64,000 bases of DNA from an uncultured Aquimarina sp. GTDB lineage: Bacteria; Bacteroidota; Bacteroidia; Flavobacteriales; Flavobacteriaceae. The translations under genes were made by a program, and so were the position numbers. The DNA lies in NCBI RefSeq assembly GCF_947500065.1, contig NZ_CANMQT010000011.1, positions 85,924 through 149,923 of the forward strand, written 5' to 3'. The notes under the pieces were generated by a model, which ran no database searches, had not been told where the DNA came from, and saw only the letters and a list, made by a program, of their open reading frames with translations. Below are positions 26,281 through 35,516 of this stretch, piece after piece. Within the stretch, counting starts at the first letter, position 1; each line of letters opens with the position of its first letter.

Positions 26281-26340
26281 TTTTTGTGTTCGTATATATT
26301 TTAGTGTGAATTTAGTTGTTTTTATTTTTCAAATCAAACA

Positions 26341-26368
26341 AAAAAAAGCGCCAATTGGCGCTTTTTTT
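26341..26368. terminator. Bidirectional terminator between pruA and the monooxygenase
   Basis: A perfect 28-bp palindrome: seven A, GCGCCAATTGGCGC, seven T. It is 17 bp past the pruA stop codon. Confidence 0.9.
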
Positions 26369-26385
26369 AATAGGTTTTATAAAAA

Positions 26386-28014
26386 CTACTCTCCTAAGAA
26401 AGGATATCTATAATCTGCTGGAGTAACAAAAGTTTCTTTGATCGTACGAGGAGATACCCAACGTAGTAAGTTAAGGTATGATCCAGCTTTATCATTAGTT
26501 CCAGATGCTCTAGCACCACCAAACGGTTGTTGTCCTACAACTGCACCAGTTGGTTTATCATTGATATAGAAGTTACCAGCAGCATTTTGTAATGCTTTGG
26601 TAGCTTCAGCAGCAGCATATCTGTCAGTTGAGAAAATTGCACCAGTTAATGCATACTCACTAGTCTCATCAACTAAAGCTAATGTTTCTTCCCATTTGTT
26701 GTCATCATAAACATAGATAGTGATAACAGGTCCAAAAAGCTCCGTGCACATTGTAGTGTATTTAGGATCTTCTGCTAGAATTACTGTTGGTTCGATGAAA
26801 TATCCTTTAGATTTGTCATGTCCACCACCAGCAATAATAGTAGCTCCATTATCTTCTTTTGCTTGATCAATGAATTTGGCAAGTTTATCAAAAGAACCTT
26901 CGTGGATTACAGCAGTAATAAAATTACCCATATCCTCAGGGGATCCCATTTTGAAGGATTTGATATCTGCTTTTAAGAATTTTTCAACATCAGCCCATAA
27001 GCTTTTAGGGATATATGCTCTAGATGCAGCACTACATTTTTGTCCTTGGAATTCAAAAGCTCCACGAGAAATTCCTGTAGCTACTTGCTTAGCATTTGCG
27101 CTAGGATGCGCTACAATAAAATCTTTTCCTCCTGTTTCACCTACGATTCTTGGATAAGTTTTGTAATTATGGATGTTTGCACCAATTTTAGCCCAAATGT
27201 CTTTAAATACGTGAGTACTACCAGTAAAGTGAATTCCAGCAAAATCAGGACTTGCTAATACTGTGTCGGTAATCATAACTGGATCTCCGTATACTACATT
27301 GATAACTCCATCTGGTACACCAGCTTCTTTAAAAATGTCTACGATTACTTTTGCAGAATAGATCTGACTATCACTAGGTTTCCAAACTACTGTGTTCCCC
27401 ATCAAAGCAGCACTAGCTGGTAGGTTTCCTGCAATTGCAGTAAAGTTAAATGGAGTGATCGCGTAAACAAAACCTTCTAATGGTCTATACTCTAGTCTAT
27501 TCCAAGCGCCAGAAGTAGAATCTGGTTGATCTTCATAAATCTGAGTCATAAACTCTACATTAAAACGTAGGAAGTCAATGAATTCACAAGCAGCATCAAT
27601 CTCTGCCTGATATATGTTTTTAGATTGTGCTAGCATTGTAGCTGCATTAATCTTAGCTCTATAAGGTCCAGCAATTAGTTCTGCAGCTTTTAAGAAAATA
27701 GCTGCACGTTGTTCCCAAGCTAGATCTGCCCATTTTCCACGTGCTTCAATAGCAGTGTCTATAGCCTTCTGAATATGTTGTTTCTCAGCTTTGTGATAGG
27801 TTCCTAAAAGATGTTTATGGTCGTGTGGAGGTGACATTGTTCCAGTATCTCCAGTTCTGATTTCTTCTCCGTTTATAAATAAAGGAACATCAACAGATGA
27901 ATTATACATAGATTTATATGTCGCCAGAACTTCTTCTCTTTCAGGAGTTCCTGGAGCATATGATTTTACAGGCTCATTTATTGCTGTTGGAACTTGAAAA
28001 AAACCTTTTCCCAT
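26386..28014 (-). CDS. pruA: L-glutamate gamma-semialdehyde dehydrogenase
   Basis: 542 residues of the aldehyde dehydrogenase superfamily, the length of stand-alone Delta1-pyrroline-5-carboxylate dehydrogenases. It oxidises glutamate semialdehyde to glutamate with NAD+, the second step of proline catabolism. Seen: ITPFNFTAIAGNLPASAALM (NAD domain), VGETGGKDFI (catalytic Glu region), FEFQGQKCSAASRAY (nucleophilic Cys) and ELFGPVITIYVY. No proline dehydrogenase gene lies beside it here. A -7 box is 52 bp upstream, and a strong terminator follows. Confidence 0.95.
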   Translation of the reverse strand: MGKGFFQVPTAINEPVKSYAPGTPEREEVLATYKSMYNSSVDVPLFINGEEIRTGDTGTMSPPHDHKHLLGTYHKAEKQHIQKAIDTAIEARGKWADLAWEQRAAIFLKAAELIAGPYRAKINAATMLAQSKNIYQAEIDAACEFIDFLRFNVEFMTQIYEDQPDSTSGAWNRLEYRPLEGFVYAITPFNFTAIAGNLPASAALMGNTVVWKPSDSQIYSAKVIVDIFKEAGVPDGVINVVYGDPVMITDTVLASPDFAGIHFTGSTHVFKDIWAKIGANIHNYKTYPRIVGETGGKDFIVAHPSANAKQVATGISRGAFEFQGQKCSAASRAYIPKSLWADVEKFLKADIKSFKMGSPEDMGNFITAVIHEGSFDKLAKFIDQAKEDNGATIIAGGGHDKSKGYFIEPTVILAEDPKYTTMCTELFGPVITIYVYDDNKWEETLALVDETSEYALTGAIFSTDRYAAAEATKALQNAAGNFYINDKPTGAVVGQQPFGGARASGTNDKAGSYLNLLRWVSPRTIKETFVTPADYRYPFLGE

Positions 28015-28066
28015 GATCTTGTGTATTTAGTTTAATTTGTAAGATTTGTTAGAATACTTCAAGCGG

Positions 28067-28074
28067 CAAAGATA
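28067..28074 (-). promoter_or_regulatory. -7 box of pruA
   Basis: TATCTTTG on the minus strand matches TAnnTTTG. A TTG at 28090-28092 gives a 15-nt spacer, a little short for the class. Confidence 0.45.
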
Positions 28075-28174
28075 GGAAATTATGTAGGGCAATGTTTATT
28101 TTAACCTTTTATAAACATGTATAGTGTGTATTTTTTTTTGTAAGTTGTGCGAAATTTATCCGACCCAAAAATCT

Positions 28175-28891
28175 ATGTGTACAGTAACTTTGATCCCCAC
28201 CCAAGAAAACGGTTTTATATTGACCTCTAATCGTGATGAGGCTATAAATCGAAAAACCCTGGTTCCTGAGTTTTATCAGGTGGATAAAACTAGGATGTTG
28301 TTTCCAAAAGATGCTGTTGCAGGAGGAACTTGGATAGGGCTTAGCGATAAAAATACTATGATTTGTTTGCTTAATGGAGGTTTTGAAATCCATGAAAGAC
28401 TTGTGTCATATAGACAAAGTAGAGGAGTGGTGGTAAAAGATCTTTTAGCCGCAGATGATTTACAAAAAGCAATTTTGGAATATGATTATAAAGGAATCGA
28501 ACCTTTTACAATAGTTGCTGCGCATTGGCAATCTGATCTTGAGTTTTTTGAGTTGGTTTGGGATGGTAAACAAAAACATTTTAAAGTTTTAGAAAAAGAA
28601 ACTCATATTTGGTCTTCGTCTACGTTGTATACGAATAAGATGAAAAAGACAAGAGAGGATTGGTTTGGTGCATTCGAGCAAGAAAATGTATTAACTTCAG
28701 ATGCACTTTTGGATTTTCATAAGAATGCCGGAATTGGTGATAAGGATGTAGATCTGCAGATTGACAGAGGTTTTTTAAAAACAAGAAGTATTACTCAGAT
28801 TGTTAAAAATGATGAGGAGTCTACAATGCGATATGAGGATCTTCAGAATATAGAAGTAAATATTGTTGCTTTTGAGGCTATAACCGTTTAG
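28175..28891 (+). CDS. NRDE family protein (TANGO2 homologue)
   Basis: 238 residues from the ATG at 28175, which places the conserved Cys at position 2 and the NRDE tetrapeptide (TSNRDEAIN) near residue 18, as usual in this family; the longer frame is rejected for that reason. Other conserved parts are GGTWIGLSDKNTMICLLNGG and IWSSSTLY. The family is related to N-terminal nucleophile hydrolases and to eukaryotic TANGO2, which is linked to haem trafficking; the bacterial role is unsettled. Cytoplasmic. Confidence 0.88.
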   Translation: MCTVTLIPTQENGFILTSNRDEAINRKTLVPEFYQVDKTRMLFPKDAVAGGTWIGLSDKNTMICLLNGGFEIHERLVSYRQSRGVVVKDLLAADDLQKAILEYDYKGIEPFTIVAAHWQSDLEFFELVWDGKQKHFKVLEKETHIWSSSTLYTNKMKKTREDWFGAFEQENVLTSDALLDFHKNAGIGDKDVDLQIDRGFLKTRSITQIVKNDEESTMRYEDLQNIEVNIVAFEAITV

Positions 28892-28945
28892 TTGAAGTTA
28901 TCTAAATTGCATTTTGAAAATAAGTATAATTAAAATTTTAAACGT

Positions 28946-29959
28946 GTGATGAATTACACGGGCAAAATAATTTCCCTAGCTTTTCCAGATACCTTTGTTC
29001 GTTTTTCTGACGAAGAAAAAAAATCTACTGGTGTGTTACAGTTTTTTGGCTTGGGAAAAGGCGGAATTATTAAGGCGGGTCATGCAGCTTTTGTGCTCAT
29101 TGAGAATAAAACTGGTATTGCAGAGTATTATGATTTTGGGAGATATATAACTCCTCCCGGGAAAGGTAGAGTAAGAAGTGCTGTTACTGATGTAGAACTT
29201 GAAATTCCTTTTAGAGCTACTTTTACATCTGATGGAAAATTGGACAATGTAAATGAATTTCTTTTGTGGCTAGAAGCTAATCCTGAGAAAACTCATGGTA
29301 GTGGTCGATTGGTTGCATCGGTATGTGATTATATATACTATGATCAAGCTAAGGCTTATGTTATTGAAACGCAAAATAAAGGAAGTATTCCGTATTCTAC
29401 ATTTAGGAAAGAAGGGAGTAATTGCTCAAGAATAGTGACCGATACAATTTTAAAAAGCACGGATAAATCTAGGATTAGAACACCATTGCTGCGAAATAAA
29501 TTATTTACTCCTAGTCCTTTGGGTAATGTGGAAAAAGGATCTATGGAGAACAAAATATATCAGGTGGAGAATGGAGTTTTGATCGAATACCCGAACTCTG
29601 TTTTTAGAGAGAATCTCACTAATTATTTTGATAAAAAAGGACTAAAGTTAGAAGAGAAAAAGGATGTTGTATTACCAGATTTTTTGAAAGAAGCGTGTTT
29701 TCTGTCAGGAATCGGAAGTGGGGCGTATTTTATCATTAAAGAATCATCTCAGGCCTCTTTATTTGAAATCAGAAGATATACAGAATATGGACAAGAGGAT
29801 TTTAGAGGTCTTTTTGAGACGAAATCAACGTTTTTTTATGATCGAGAATATAAGTTTGTGTACGATTCTCATTGTAAGTGTTGTCATATAGAGCAAGAAG
29901 GTAAGGTCATACGATTTGATCTTGTTGAAAAACTCAATTCAAAGCAAAAGGAGCGCTAA
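28946..29959 (+). CDS. Conserved hypothetical protein (possibly DUF6695), papain-like N-terminal region
   Basis: 337 residues, no signal peptide. The first 190 residues contain a GHAAFVLIE segment with a buried His, an EYYDFGRYITPPGKGRVRSA segment and later GSNCSRIVTD with a Cys. A GHA...NCS pair of this kind suggests a circularly permuted NlpC/P60-type fold, but this is inference. The C-terminal 130 residues hold several Cys in a HCKCCH cluster near 313-318. It lies 54 bp after the NRDE gene on the same strand, so the two may be cotranscribed. The 3' end overlaps the convergent apaG by 26 bp. Confidence 0.6.
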   Translation: MMNYTGKIISLAFPDTFVRFSDEEKKSTGVLQFFGLGKGGIIKAGHAAFVLIENKTGIAEYYDFGRYITPPGKGRVRSAVTDVELEIPFRATFTSDGKLDNVNEFLLWLEANPEKTHGSGRLVASVCDYIYYDQAKAYVIETQNKGSIPYSTFRKEGSNCSRIVTDTILKSTDKSRIRTPLLRNKLFTPSPLGNVEKGSMENKIYQVENGVLIEYPNSVFRENLTNYFDKKGLKLEEKKDVVLPDFLKEACFLSGIGSGAYFIIKESSQASLFEIRRYTEYGQEDFRGLFETKSTFFYDREYKFVYDSHCKCCHIEQEGKVIRFDLVEKLNSKQKER

Positions 29960-30320
29960 GCTTAAAACTAGGGATGATCACTTTGAATTTTCTGGTAGAT
30001 GTAAAGTTAACCATGTTGTAATGCCCTTTCATGGCTCCAAAAGGAGAGCTTAAGAGGCATCCGCTATTATAGGTGTGAGATTCTCCAGGCTTTAATACAG
30101 GTTTTTTCCCGATTACACCTTCACCTTCCACAATTTCTGTACTGCTTAGTGCGTCTTTTATTTCCCAAAAGCGAGAGGTGAGTTGTACTGAATCTTTACT
30201 TTGATTCTCTATGGTAATACGATACCCAAAGGCAAAATGAATCTTATAGTTCTTAAAGAACGTGCCTTCAAAGGTGGTGTCCACCGAAATTTTTATCCCT
30301 CTGGTTACTTGTTCAACCAT
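29934..30320 (-). CDS. apaG: ApaG domain protein
   Basis: 128 residues, the normal ApaG length. It shows the immunoglobulin-like strands of the family: HFAFGYRITIENQS, VQLTSRFWEIKDA, EGVIGKKPVLKPGESHTYNSGC and FGAMKGHYNMVN. ApaG proteins have been tied to Co2+/Mg2+ efflux and to nucleotide polyphosphate metabolism; the biochemical role is unresolved. It is downstream of the DUF3667 gene with a 2-bp gap, so cotranscribed. Confidence 0.93.
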   Translation of the reverse strand: MVEQVTRGIKISVDTTFEGTFFKNYKIHFAFGYRITIENQSKDSVQLTSRFWEIKDALSSTEIVEGEGVIGKKPVLKPGESHTYNSGCLLSSPFGAMKGHYNMVNFTSTRKFKVIIPSFKLSAPFALN

Positions 30321-30322
30321 TA

Positions 30323-31375
30323 TTAAAAAATAAACATAGATCCTACAATCGTTATGAAAGACCCTATTCCTGCTAAGATAAAAAATAATACGTTCACTAA
30401 CAGAAATTTAACAATAGTTTTGACTCGTCTTTGCTGATAGAACTTACGCATTGCTTTATACAGGTAAAATAGGAAGACTAACATTGCGATACTGGATGCA
30501 GCCTCACTTTTGGTGATTTGATCTATCAAAATTGCGATTCCCATTAAAATGAAAAACATGGTTTGCGTATGGAAGATAAAAACCAAATGTTCCATGTAAT
30601 TAAAAGGTCTTCTTATATATAATACCCATATGGTCAGCGCAAAAAATGGAAGAAAGAAAAATATAATAAATGGCAGTTTGTTAAATACAAACTTTAGAAG
30701 CTCCATTGGGTTTTCATTCAGGTTTTTTGTGCGTATGCTTCTTCGGTATAGATATTTAGTGTATCCATTTTTAGTATGATGTAGGCTGTCTAAAGCAATA
30801 CTAGCATCTAATTGTTTGGTTTTTTTATAGTGTGATTTATAGGTTCTCCAGCGATTTTGAACAGCATCCGTAACACCCATGGTGTCTAGTTGAATCTCAC
30901 TAAAGTAAACGGGTTTTTCAGTATCTTCGGGTTCGGGTATAGAGTCTTTTGCAATGACTTTTTTACTAGGTGCTTGACTGGATAAATTAACATTTAATAA
31001 CTCTTGATTCTGATTGTTTTTTTGAGTGATGAAACTATCAAAATCGATAAATAAACCACTTATGATGAAAAATAATATGGAAACGCTGAGATAAAACCTA
31101 AATGGGTTTGCATATTTTATTCTTTTGCCTTCTATATAGTCCTTAGAAATCATACCTGGTCTAAATAGTAGGCCGACTATAGTGTGTCTTAGTCGAGAAT
31201 CATAGGAGAACATGCTCGCAAAAAACTCATTGAAAAAATCTTTGAACGAAAGTTTTTTGGTAGTATTAATTTGACCGCAATTATGGCAATAGCGATCGAT
31301 TATGTCCAAAGGAACGCCGCAATTAAGACATTCGTTTCCTCGGTACTTTTTAAGAAATCTCCCCTTTTCTTTCAT
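30323..31375 (-). CDS. DUF3667 domain-containing membrane protein
   Basis: 350 residues. An N-terminal zinc ribbon (Cys16, Cys19, Cys30, Cys33) followed by KLSFKDFFNEFF, the DUF3667 signature, then a membrane helix near 93-110 and four more after residue 235. The region at 115-230 is soluble and polar. DUF3667 proteins are common in Bacteroidetes and of unknown function. Cotranscribed with apaG. Confidence 0.88.
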   Translation of the reverse strand: MKEKGRFLKKYRGNECLNCGVPLDIIDRYCHNCGQINTTKKLSFKDFFNEFFASMFSYDSRLRHTIVGLLFRPGMISKDYIEGKRIKYANPFRFYLSVSILFFIISGLFIDFDSFITQKNNQNQELLNVNLSSQAPSKKVIAKDSIPEPEDTEKPVYFSEIQLDTMGVTDAVQNRWRTYKSHYKKTKQLDASIALDSLHHTKNGYTKYLYRRSIRTKNLNENPMELLKFVFNKLPFIIFFFLPFFALTIWVLYIRRPFNYMEHLVFIFHTQTMFFILMGIAILIDQITKSEAASSIAMLVFLFYLYKAMRKFYQQRRVKTIVKFLLVNVLFFILAGIGSFITIVGSMFIF

Positions 31376-31475
31376 TTTTGATTGATGGTTTGCAGAATAA
31401 GACTAAAGTAAAGGTATTTCGTTACAATCAAAAAATAAATCAAAAACCTTATTTTGTTGTTTTTTTTTAGTCTAT

Positions 31476-32744
31476 TTAGTTAGTAATATTTCTAGAATTT
31501 CCGACCCCTTTTCCAATAGCTCTGTCGTAACGAGCTCCAGGTGCTCTGTAGTAAGGGATTACCATATATTCATTTTCAGTTTCATCAAAATTACCACTAA
31601 TAAATCCTGGATCCATAGTTCCGTCGGGTTTTACTAAAACGTATTTGTAGTTATTAAACCCTTGTTTGAATAATCTTTTTGTAGCATAAATAGCATTTTC
31701 CTTATCGTATGTCAATCGGGTCGATTCATCTGTAACATAATTGTTGAAATTACCATATATGTGAATTTCTCCTCCATTAAGTGGTTCGTAACTCTCTAGA
31801 GAAAAGTGCATCCAAGCATAGTCGGCTTCTGTATTGCTGTTTTCAGCTCTTAGGTTTCTTACCACAAAACTACCATTGATATCTGGGTAATATGTATAGA
31901 TTCTGTTAGCTCTAACAATATCAGTATATAAATAGTTATGGTAGATCTCTTGAAGATCGATTCCTCTAATATTTGCAGTAGGAGATCTTACTTCTTTGTT
32001 GTCAAAGAAAAGATATTCGTTGCCACCCCAAAAACTAGATTCTGTATCATATTTGTAGACTAAATTATTTGCAATTGTAAATTGGGGTACGAGATTAGTT
32101 ATGGCATTTTTTAGATCATTATTTTGTATCACTAATGTTTTAACATTGCGTTTAGGGTTTTTTAAAATTTCATTAGGCGAACTTATTTCGAATTGAACAG
32201 ATTGTTTAGCGTCTATGTATTTTAGATTTCTGGATCGCTTAGTGTATACTTTTATGTTGGTTAAATTTTCATAAACAATAAATTTTCTTGAAAACACAAT
32301 TTCATCATCATCATCGTAGATTTCTATCATATAATTACCACTAACTTTTAAACCCCTAGTATCTTCATTAGGAATTCTTAGCATATAATGACTGTACATT
32401 TGTAAAGTGTTAAACGAATTTTCGTAATTGACGATTCTGATATCGTCAAAGCCGTTTAGGTATTCATTTTTATACAGAGGAGAAGGAGTCCAGTCAAAAT
32501 TGTAATGCGTTATTTTGTAGTAATAATCTACTTCATCACCATTAATGTCATCAAATCGAATATTAAATGATTCTCCGAGTTTTAGAATGGGTGTTCCGGA
32601 AAATTCTTGACTACCGAATAACTGAATTGTTTTGATGTGATCAGGAGGATTAACTTCGTCTATTGCTTGTTGAGCTACAATAAATGATTGGAAGCCTGTG
32701 AATAATCCTAAAATTAATGAGAATTGTTTAAGTTTTTGTGACAT
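31476..32744 (-). CDS. DUF5103 / type IX secretion system Plug-domain protein
   Basis: 422 residues from ATG 32744 (MSQKLKQFSLILG), which gives a clean Sec signal peptide ending near VAQQ; the first Met of the frame is 33 bp further upstream. The mature part is beta-sandwich-like with the family segments SFNIRFDDINGDEVDYYYKITHYNFDW-like opening, DTRGLKVSGNYMIEIYDDD and GAYIYYPDINGSF-like middle, and ends with YMVIPYYRAPG. DUF5103 proteins include the Plug that blocks the periplasmic side of the SprA translocon of type IX secretion. A lone gene here, divergent from nqrA. Confidence 0.82.
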   Translation of the reverse strand: MSQKLKQFSLILGLFTGFQSFIVAQQAIDEVNPPDHIKTIQLFGSQEFSGTPILKLGESFNIRFDDINGDEVDYYYKITHYNFDWTPSPLYKNEYLNGFDDIRIVNYENSFNTLQMYSHYMLRIPNEDTRGLKVSGNYMIEIYDDDDEIVFSRKFIVYENLTNIKVYTKRSRNLKYIDAKQSVQFEISSPNEILKNPKRNVKTLVIQNNDLKNAITNLVPQFTIANNLVYKYDTESSFWGGNEYLFFDNKEVRSPTANIRGIDLQEIYHNYLYTDIVRANRIYTYYPDINGSFVVRNLRAENSNTEADYAWMHFSLESYEPLNGGEIHIYGNFNNYVTDESTRLTYDKENAIYATKRLFKQGFNNYKYVLVKPDGTMDPGFISGNFDETENEYMVIPYYRAPGARYDRAIGKGVGNSRNITN

Positions 32745-32889
32745 TAAATACATTATTAACTGTGTAAAGATAAACAAAATGTATGCCTAAATATTTGTTA
32801 GTTATTTTTGAGTTCAAAATTCATTATTTAGAAACGTTATAAATAAAATCTTATAACAGAACCAGCTTTCACTTACGTGTTTTAATTAT

Positions 32890-32897
32890 TAAATTTG
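32890..32897 (+). promoter_or_regulatory. -7 box of the nqr operon
   Basis: TAAATTTG matches TAnnTTTG, 36 bp before the nqrA ATG. The -33 position reads TTTC instead of TTG, as at the trkA promoter. Confidence 0.45.
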
Positions 32898-32933
32898 CAC
32901 GATTTTTTTAGTTAATTAACATAGACTACAAAT

Positions 32934-34286
32934 ATGTCAAAAGACATTCGTATCAGAAAAGGCTTGGACATTAAACTTGTTGGCGAAGCGGAAAAAGTAA
33001 CTGCAGAAGCCACCAAAAGTAATGTTTACGCAATTAAGCCTGACGATTTTCACGGTATTGTACCAAAAGTTATTGCCAAACAGGGTACAGAAGTTAAAGC
33101 CGGCGAACCATTATTCCACTCTAAAACTAATGAGAAAATGCTTTTTCCTTCGCCAGTAAGTGGTGAGGTTGTGGAAATTATTCGCGGTGCAAAACGAAAA
33201 ATATTAGCATTTAAAATTTTAGCAGATAAAGAACAACAATTTTCAGACTTTGGAACAAAGGATGTAAAGGCAATGAGTGGAGAAGATATTAAATCTCACT
33301 TATTATCTTCTGGTTGTTGGCCTTTTATCAAACAACGTCCGTATGATGTTATTGCTAATCCTGAAGTTGCACCAAAAGCGATTTATATATCCGCTTATGT
33401 TACAGCTCCTTTAGCTGCTAATTTAGAACATGTACTTGTAGGTAAAGAACAAGAACTTCAAACTGCTGTTACTGCATTAAGTAAATTGACGGAAGGACAT
33501 GTTCACGTATCGATAGGTAAAAAAGAAAATTCACCATTTTCTGGATTGGACAATATTACATTACACAATGTAAGTGGTCCGCATCCTGCCGGAAATGTAG
33601 GTGTGCAAATAGCAAAAATAGATCCTATAAATAAAGGAGAAGTTGTTTGGGTTGTTACCCCGCAAGATCTTGTTATTATAGGAGAGTTATTGCTTACAGG
33701 AAAGTTTAATTCTGAACGAATAGTAGCTTTAACAGGATCTTCTATTAAGAGTCCTAAATATTTCAAAACCAGAATTGGAGCTGAGGTATCTTCGGTTATA
33801 TATGATTCTGGCGTTAAGGATAATAATATTAGAGTAATAAGTGGAAATGTTCTTACTGGTGATAATGTAAAGCCTGATGGTAATTTAGGATATTATCATA
33901 ATGCTATCACTGTAATTCCAGAAGGAAATGATTACGAACTTTTTGGGTGGAATAAGCCAATTTTCAATAAAATTTCTCCGTCAAGAGCATTAACTTTTTC
34001 CTGGTTATTTCCTAATAAGAAATATGACCTAAATACAAATACTAACGGTGAACACAGAGCATTTGTAGTTACTGGTAATTATGAAGAGGTTTTTCCTTTA
34101 GATATTTATCCGTTGCAAATTCTGAAAGCTTGTGCGGTTAATGATTTAGACGCTATGGAACAGTTAGGAATGTATGAGGTAGCTCCAGAGGATTTTGCAC
34201 TGACTGAGTTTATATGTGTTTCTAAACAACCACATCAGCAGATCATTAGAGAAGGACTAGATTTAATGTTAAAAGAAATAGGATAA
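32934..34286 (+). CDS. nqrA: Na+-translocating NADH:quinone reductase subunit A
   Basis: 450 residues. NqrA is the cytoplasmic, quinone-site-associated subunit of the Na+-pumping complex. The N-terminus carries the IRKGLDIKLVGEA barrel-sandwich segment and PKVIAKQGTEVKAGEPLFHSK; the middle shows GPHPAGNVGVQIAKIDP and VWVVTPQDLVIIGELL; the C-terminus ends with LTEFICVSKQPHQQIIREGLDLM. First gene of a six-gene operon with gaps of 1-62 bp. No cofactor motif, as expected. Confidence 0.97.
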   Translation: MSKDIRIRKGLDIKLVGEAEKVTAEATKSNVYAIKPDDFHGIVPKVIAKQGTEVKAGEPLFHSKTNEKMLFPSPVSGEVVEIIRGAKRKILAFKILADKEQQFSDFGTKDVKAMSGEDIKSHLLSSGCWPFIKQRPYDVIANPEVAPKAIYISAYVTAPLAANLEHVLVGKEQELQTAVTALSKLTEGHVHVSIGKKENSPFSGLDNITLHNVSGPHPAGNVGVQIAKIDPINKGEVVWVVTPQDLVIIGELLLTGKFNSERIVALTGSSIKSPKYFKTRIGAEVSSVIYDSGVKDNNIRVISGNVLTGDNVKPDGNLGYYHNAITVIPEGNDYELFGWNKPIFNKISPSRALTFSWLFPNKKYDLNTNTNGEHRAFVVTGNYEEVFPLDIYPLQILKACAVNDLDAMEQLGMYEVAPEDFALTEFICVSKQPHQQIIREGLDLMLKEIG

Positions 34287-34290
34287 GGTC

Positions 34291-35514
34291 ATGGGTTTAA
34301 AAAGTAAATTACATAACTTAAAACTTAAGTATAAAGATAAAAAGATGGCTCCTGCATTTAATGCAATCCATACTTTTTTGTATTTACCTGATGAAGTTAC
34401 GCATTCTGGAGCTCACGTTCGTGGAGCAGATGATCTTAAGCGTACGATGAATACGGTAATTATGGCATTAGTGCCTTGTTTGATTTTTGGTATGTTTAAT
34501 GCCGGATATCAATATCATTTGGAATTAGGAGAAGTAGATAAAGCTATTGGTTTTTTTAGTACTTCATTTTGGTCATTTGATAATTTGATAGTAGGATTAT
34601 GGAAAGTGCTACCTTTATTGGTAGTTTCTTACGTTGTAGGTCTTACAGTAGAAATTATATTTGCTGTTATCAAAAAGCACGAAGTAGAAGAAGGGTATTT
34701 AGTAACAGGAATGTTAGTTCCTCTTATTGTACCAATAGATACTCCGTTATGGATGTTGGCAGTTGCTGTTATTTTTGGAGTGGTGATTGGTAAAGAAGTA
34801 TTTGGAGGAACAGGAATGAATATCTTGAATCCGGCACTTACGATTAGAGCATTCTTATTCTTTGCATATCCAACATGGATGTCTGGAGATAAAGTATGGG
34901 TGCACGGAGCAGTAGAAAGAGCAAGTGAAATTGCTGGAGGCGCGAAATTAGATGCTATATCAGGAGAGACGGTATTAGGTAGTTTAGCTCAAGGAAAAGA
35001 ATTTACGTATTCGGTTTCTGATATGTTTTTAGGATTCATACCTGGTTCCGTAGGAGAAACATCCGCCCTATTAATTTTATTAGGAGCCCTATTTTTGATT
35101 TATACTAAGATTGGAAGCTGGAGAATAATGCTTAGTGCTGTTCTTGGTGCGTTGGCAATGGGATTAATTTTTAATGGCGTTGTTAGTGCAGAATGGATTA
35201 GTTCTGGAAGTAAGTTTTATAGTTTAATGAGTACAGAGTTCTGGCATCATTTGATTATTGGAGGTTTTGCTTTTGGAGTAGTATTTATGGCTACAGATCC
35301 AGTGACAGCTTCACAAACCAATAAAGGAAAATGGATTTATGGATTCTTGATTGGATTTATTTCAATTTTGATTAGAGTATTTAATCCTGCATATCCAGAA
35401 GGAGTTATGTTAGCTATTTTATTGATGAACGTATTTGCTCCAACTATTGATCATTATGTGGTTCAAGGAAATATCAAGAAGAGAATGAAACGTCTAAAAT
35501 TAAAAACTGCTTAG
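34291..35514 (+). CDS. nqrB: Na+-translocating NADH:quinone reductase subunit B
   Basis: 407 residues, about ten membrane helices, in the RnfD/NqrB family. It carries riboflavin/FMN and takes part in Na+ translocation. The covalent FMN site lies at Thr227 in DAISGET; the usual motif is D..SGAT, so Glu replaces Ala just before the flavinylated Thr. NILNPALTIRAFLFFAYP, the ATDPVTAS loop and VFAPTIDHYVV are conserved landmarks. Membrane core of the complex. Confidence 0.97.
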   Translation: MGLKSKLHNLKLKYKDKKMAPAFNAIHTFLYLPDEVTHSGAHVRGADDLKRTMNTVIMALVPCLIFGMFNAGYQYHLELGEVDKAIGFFSTSFWSFDNLIVGLWKVLPLLVVSYVVGLTVEIIFAVIKKHEVEEGYLVTGMLVPLIVPIDTPLWMLAVAVIFGVVIGKEVFGGTGMNILNPALTIRAFLFFAYPTWMSGDKVWVHGAVERASEIAGGAKLDAISGETVLGSLAQGKEFTYSVSDMFLGFIPGSVGETSALLILLGALFLIYTKIGSWRIMLSAVLGALAMGLIFNGVVSAEWISSGSKFYSLMSTEFWHHLIIGGFAFGVVFMATDPVTASQTNKGKWIYGFLIGFISILIRVFNPAYPEGVMLAILLMNVFAPTIDHYVVQGNIKKRMKRLKLKTA

Positions 35515-35516
35515 TT

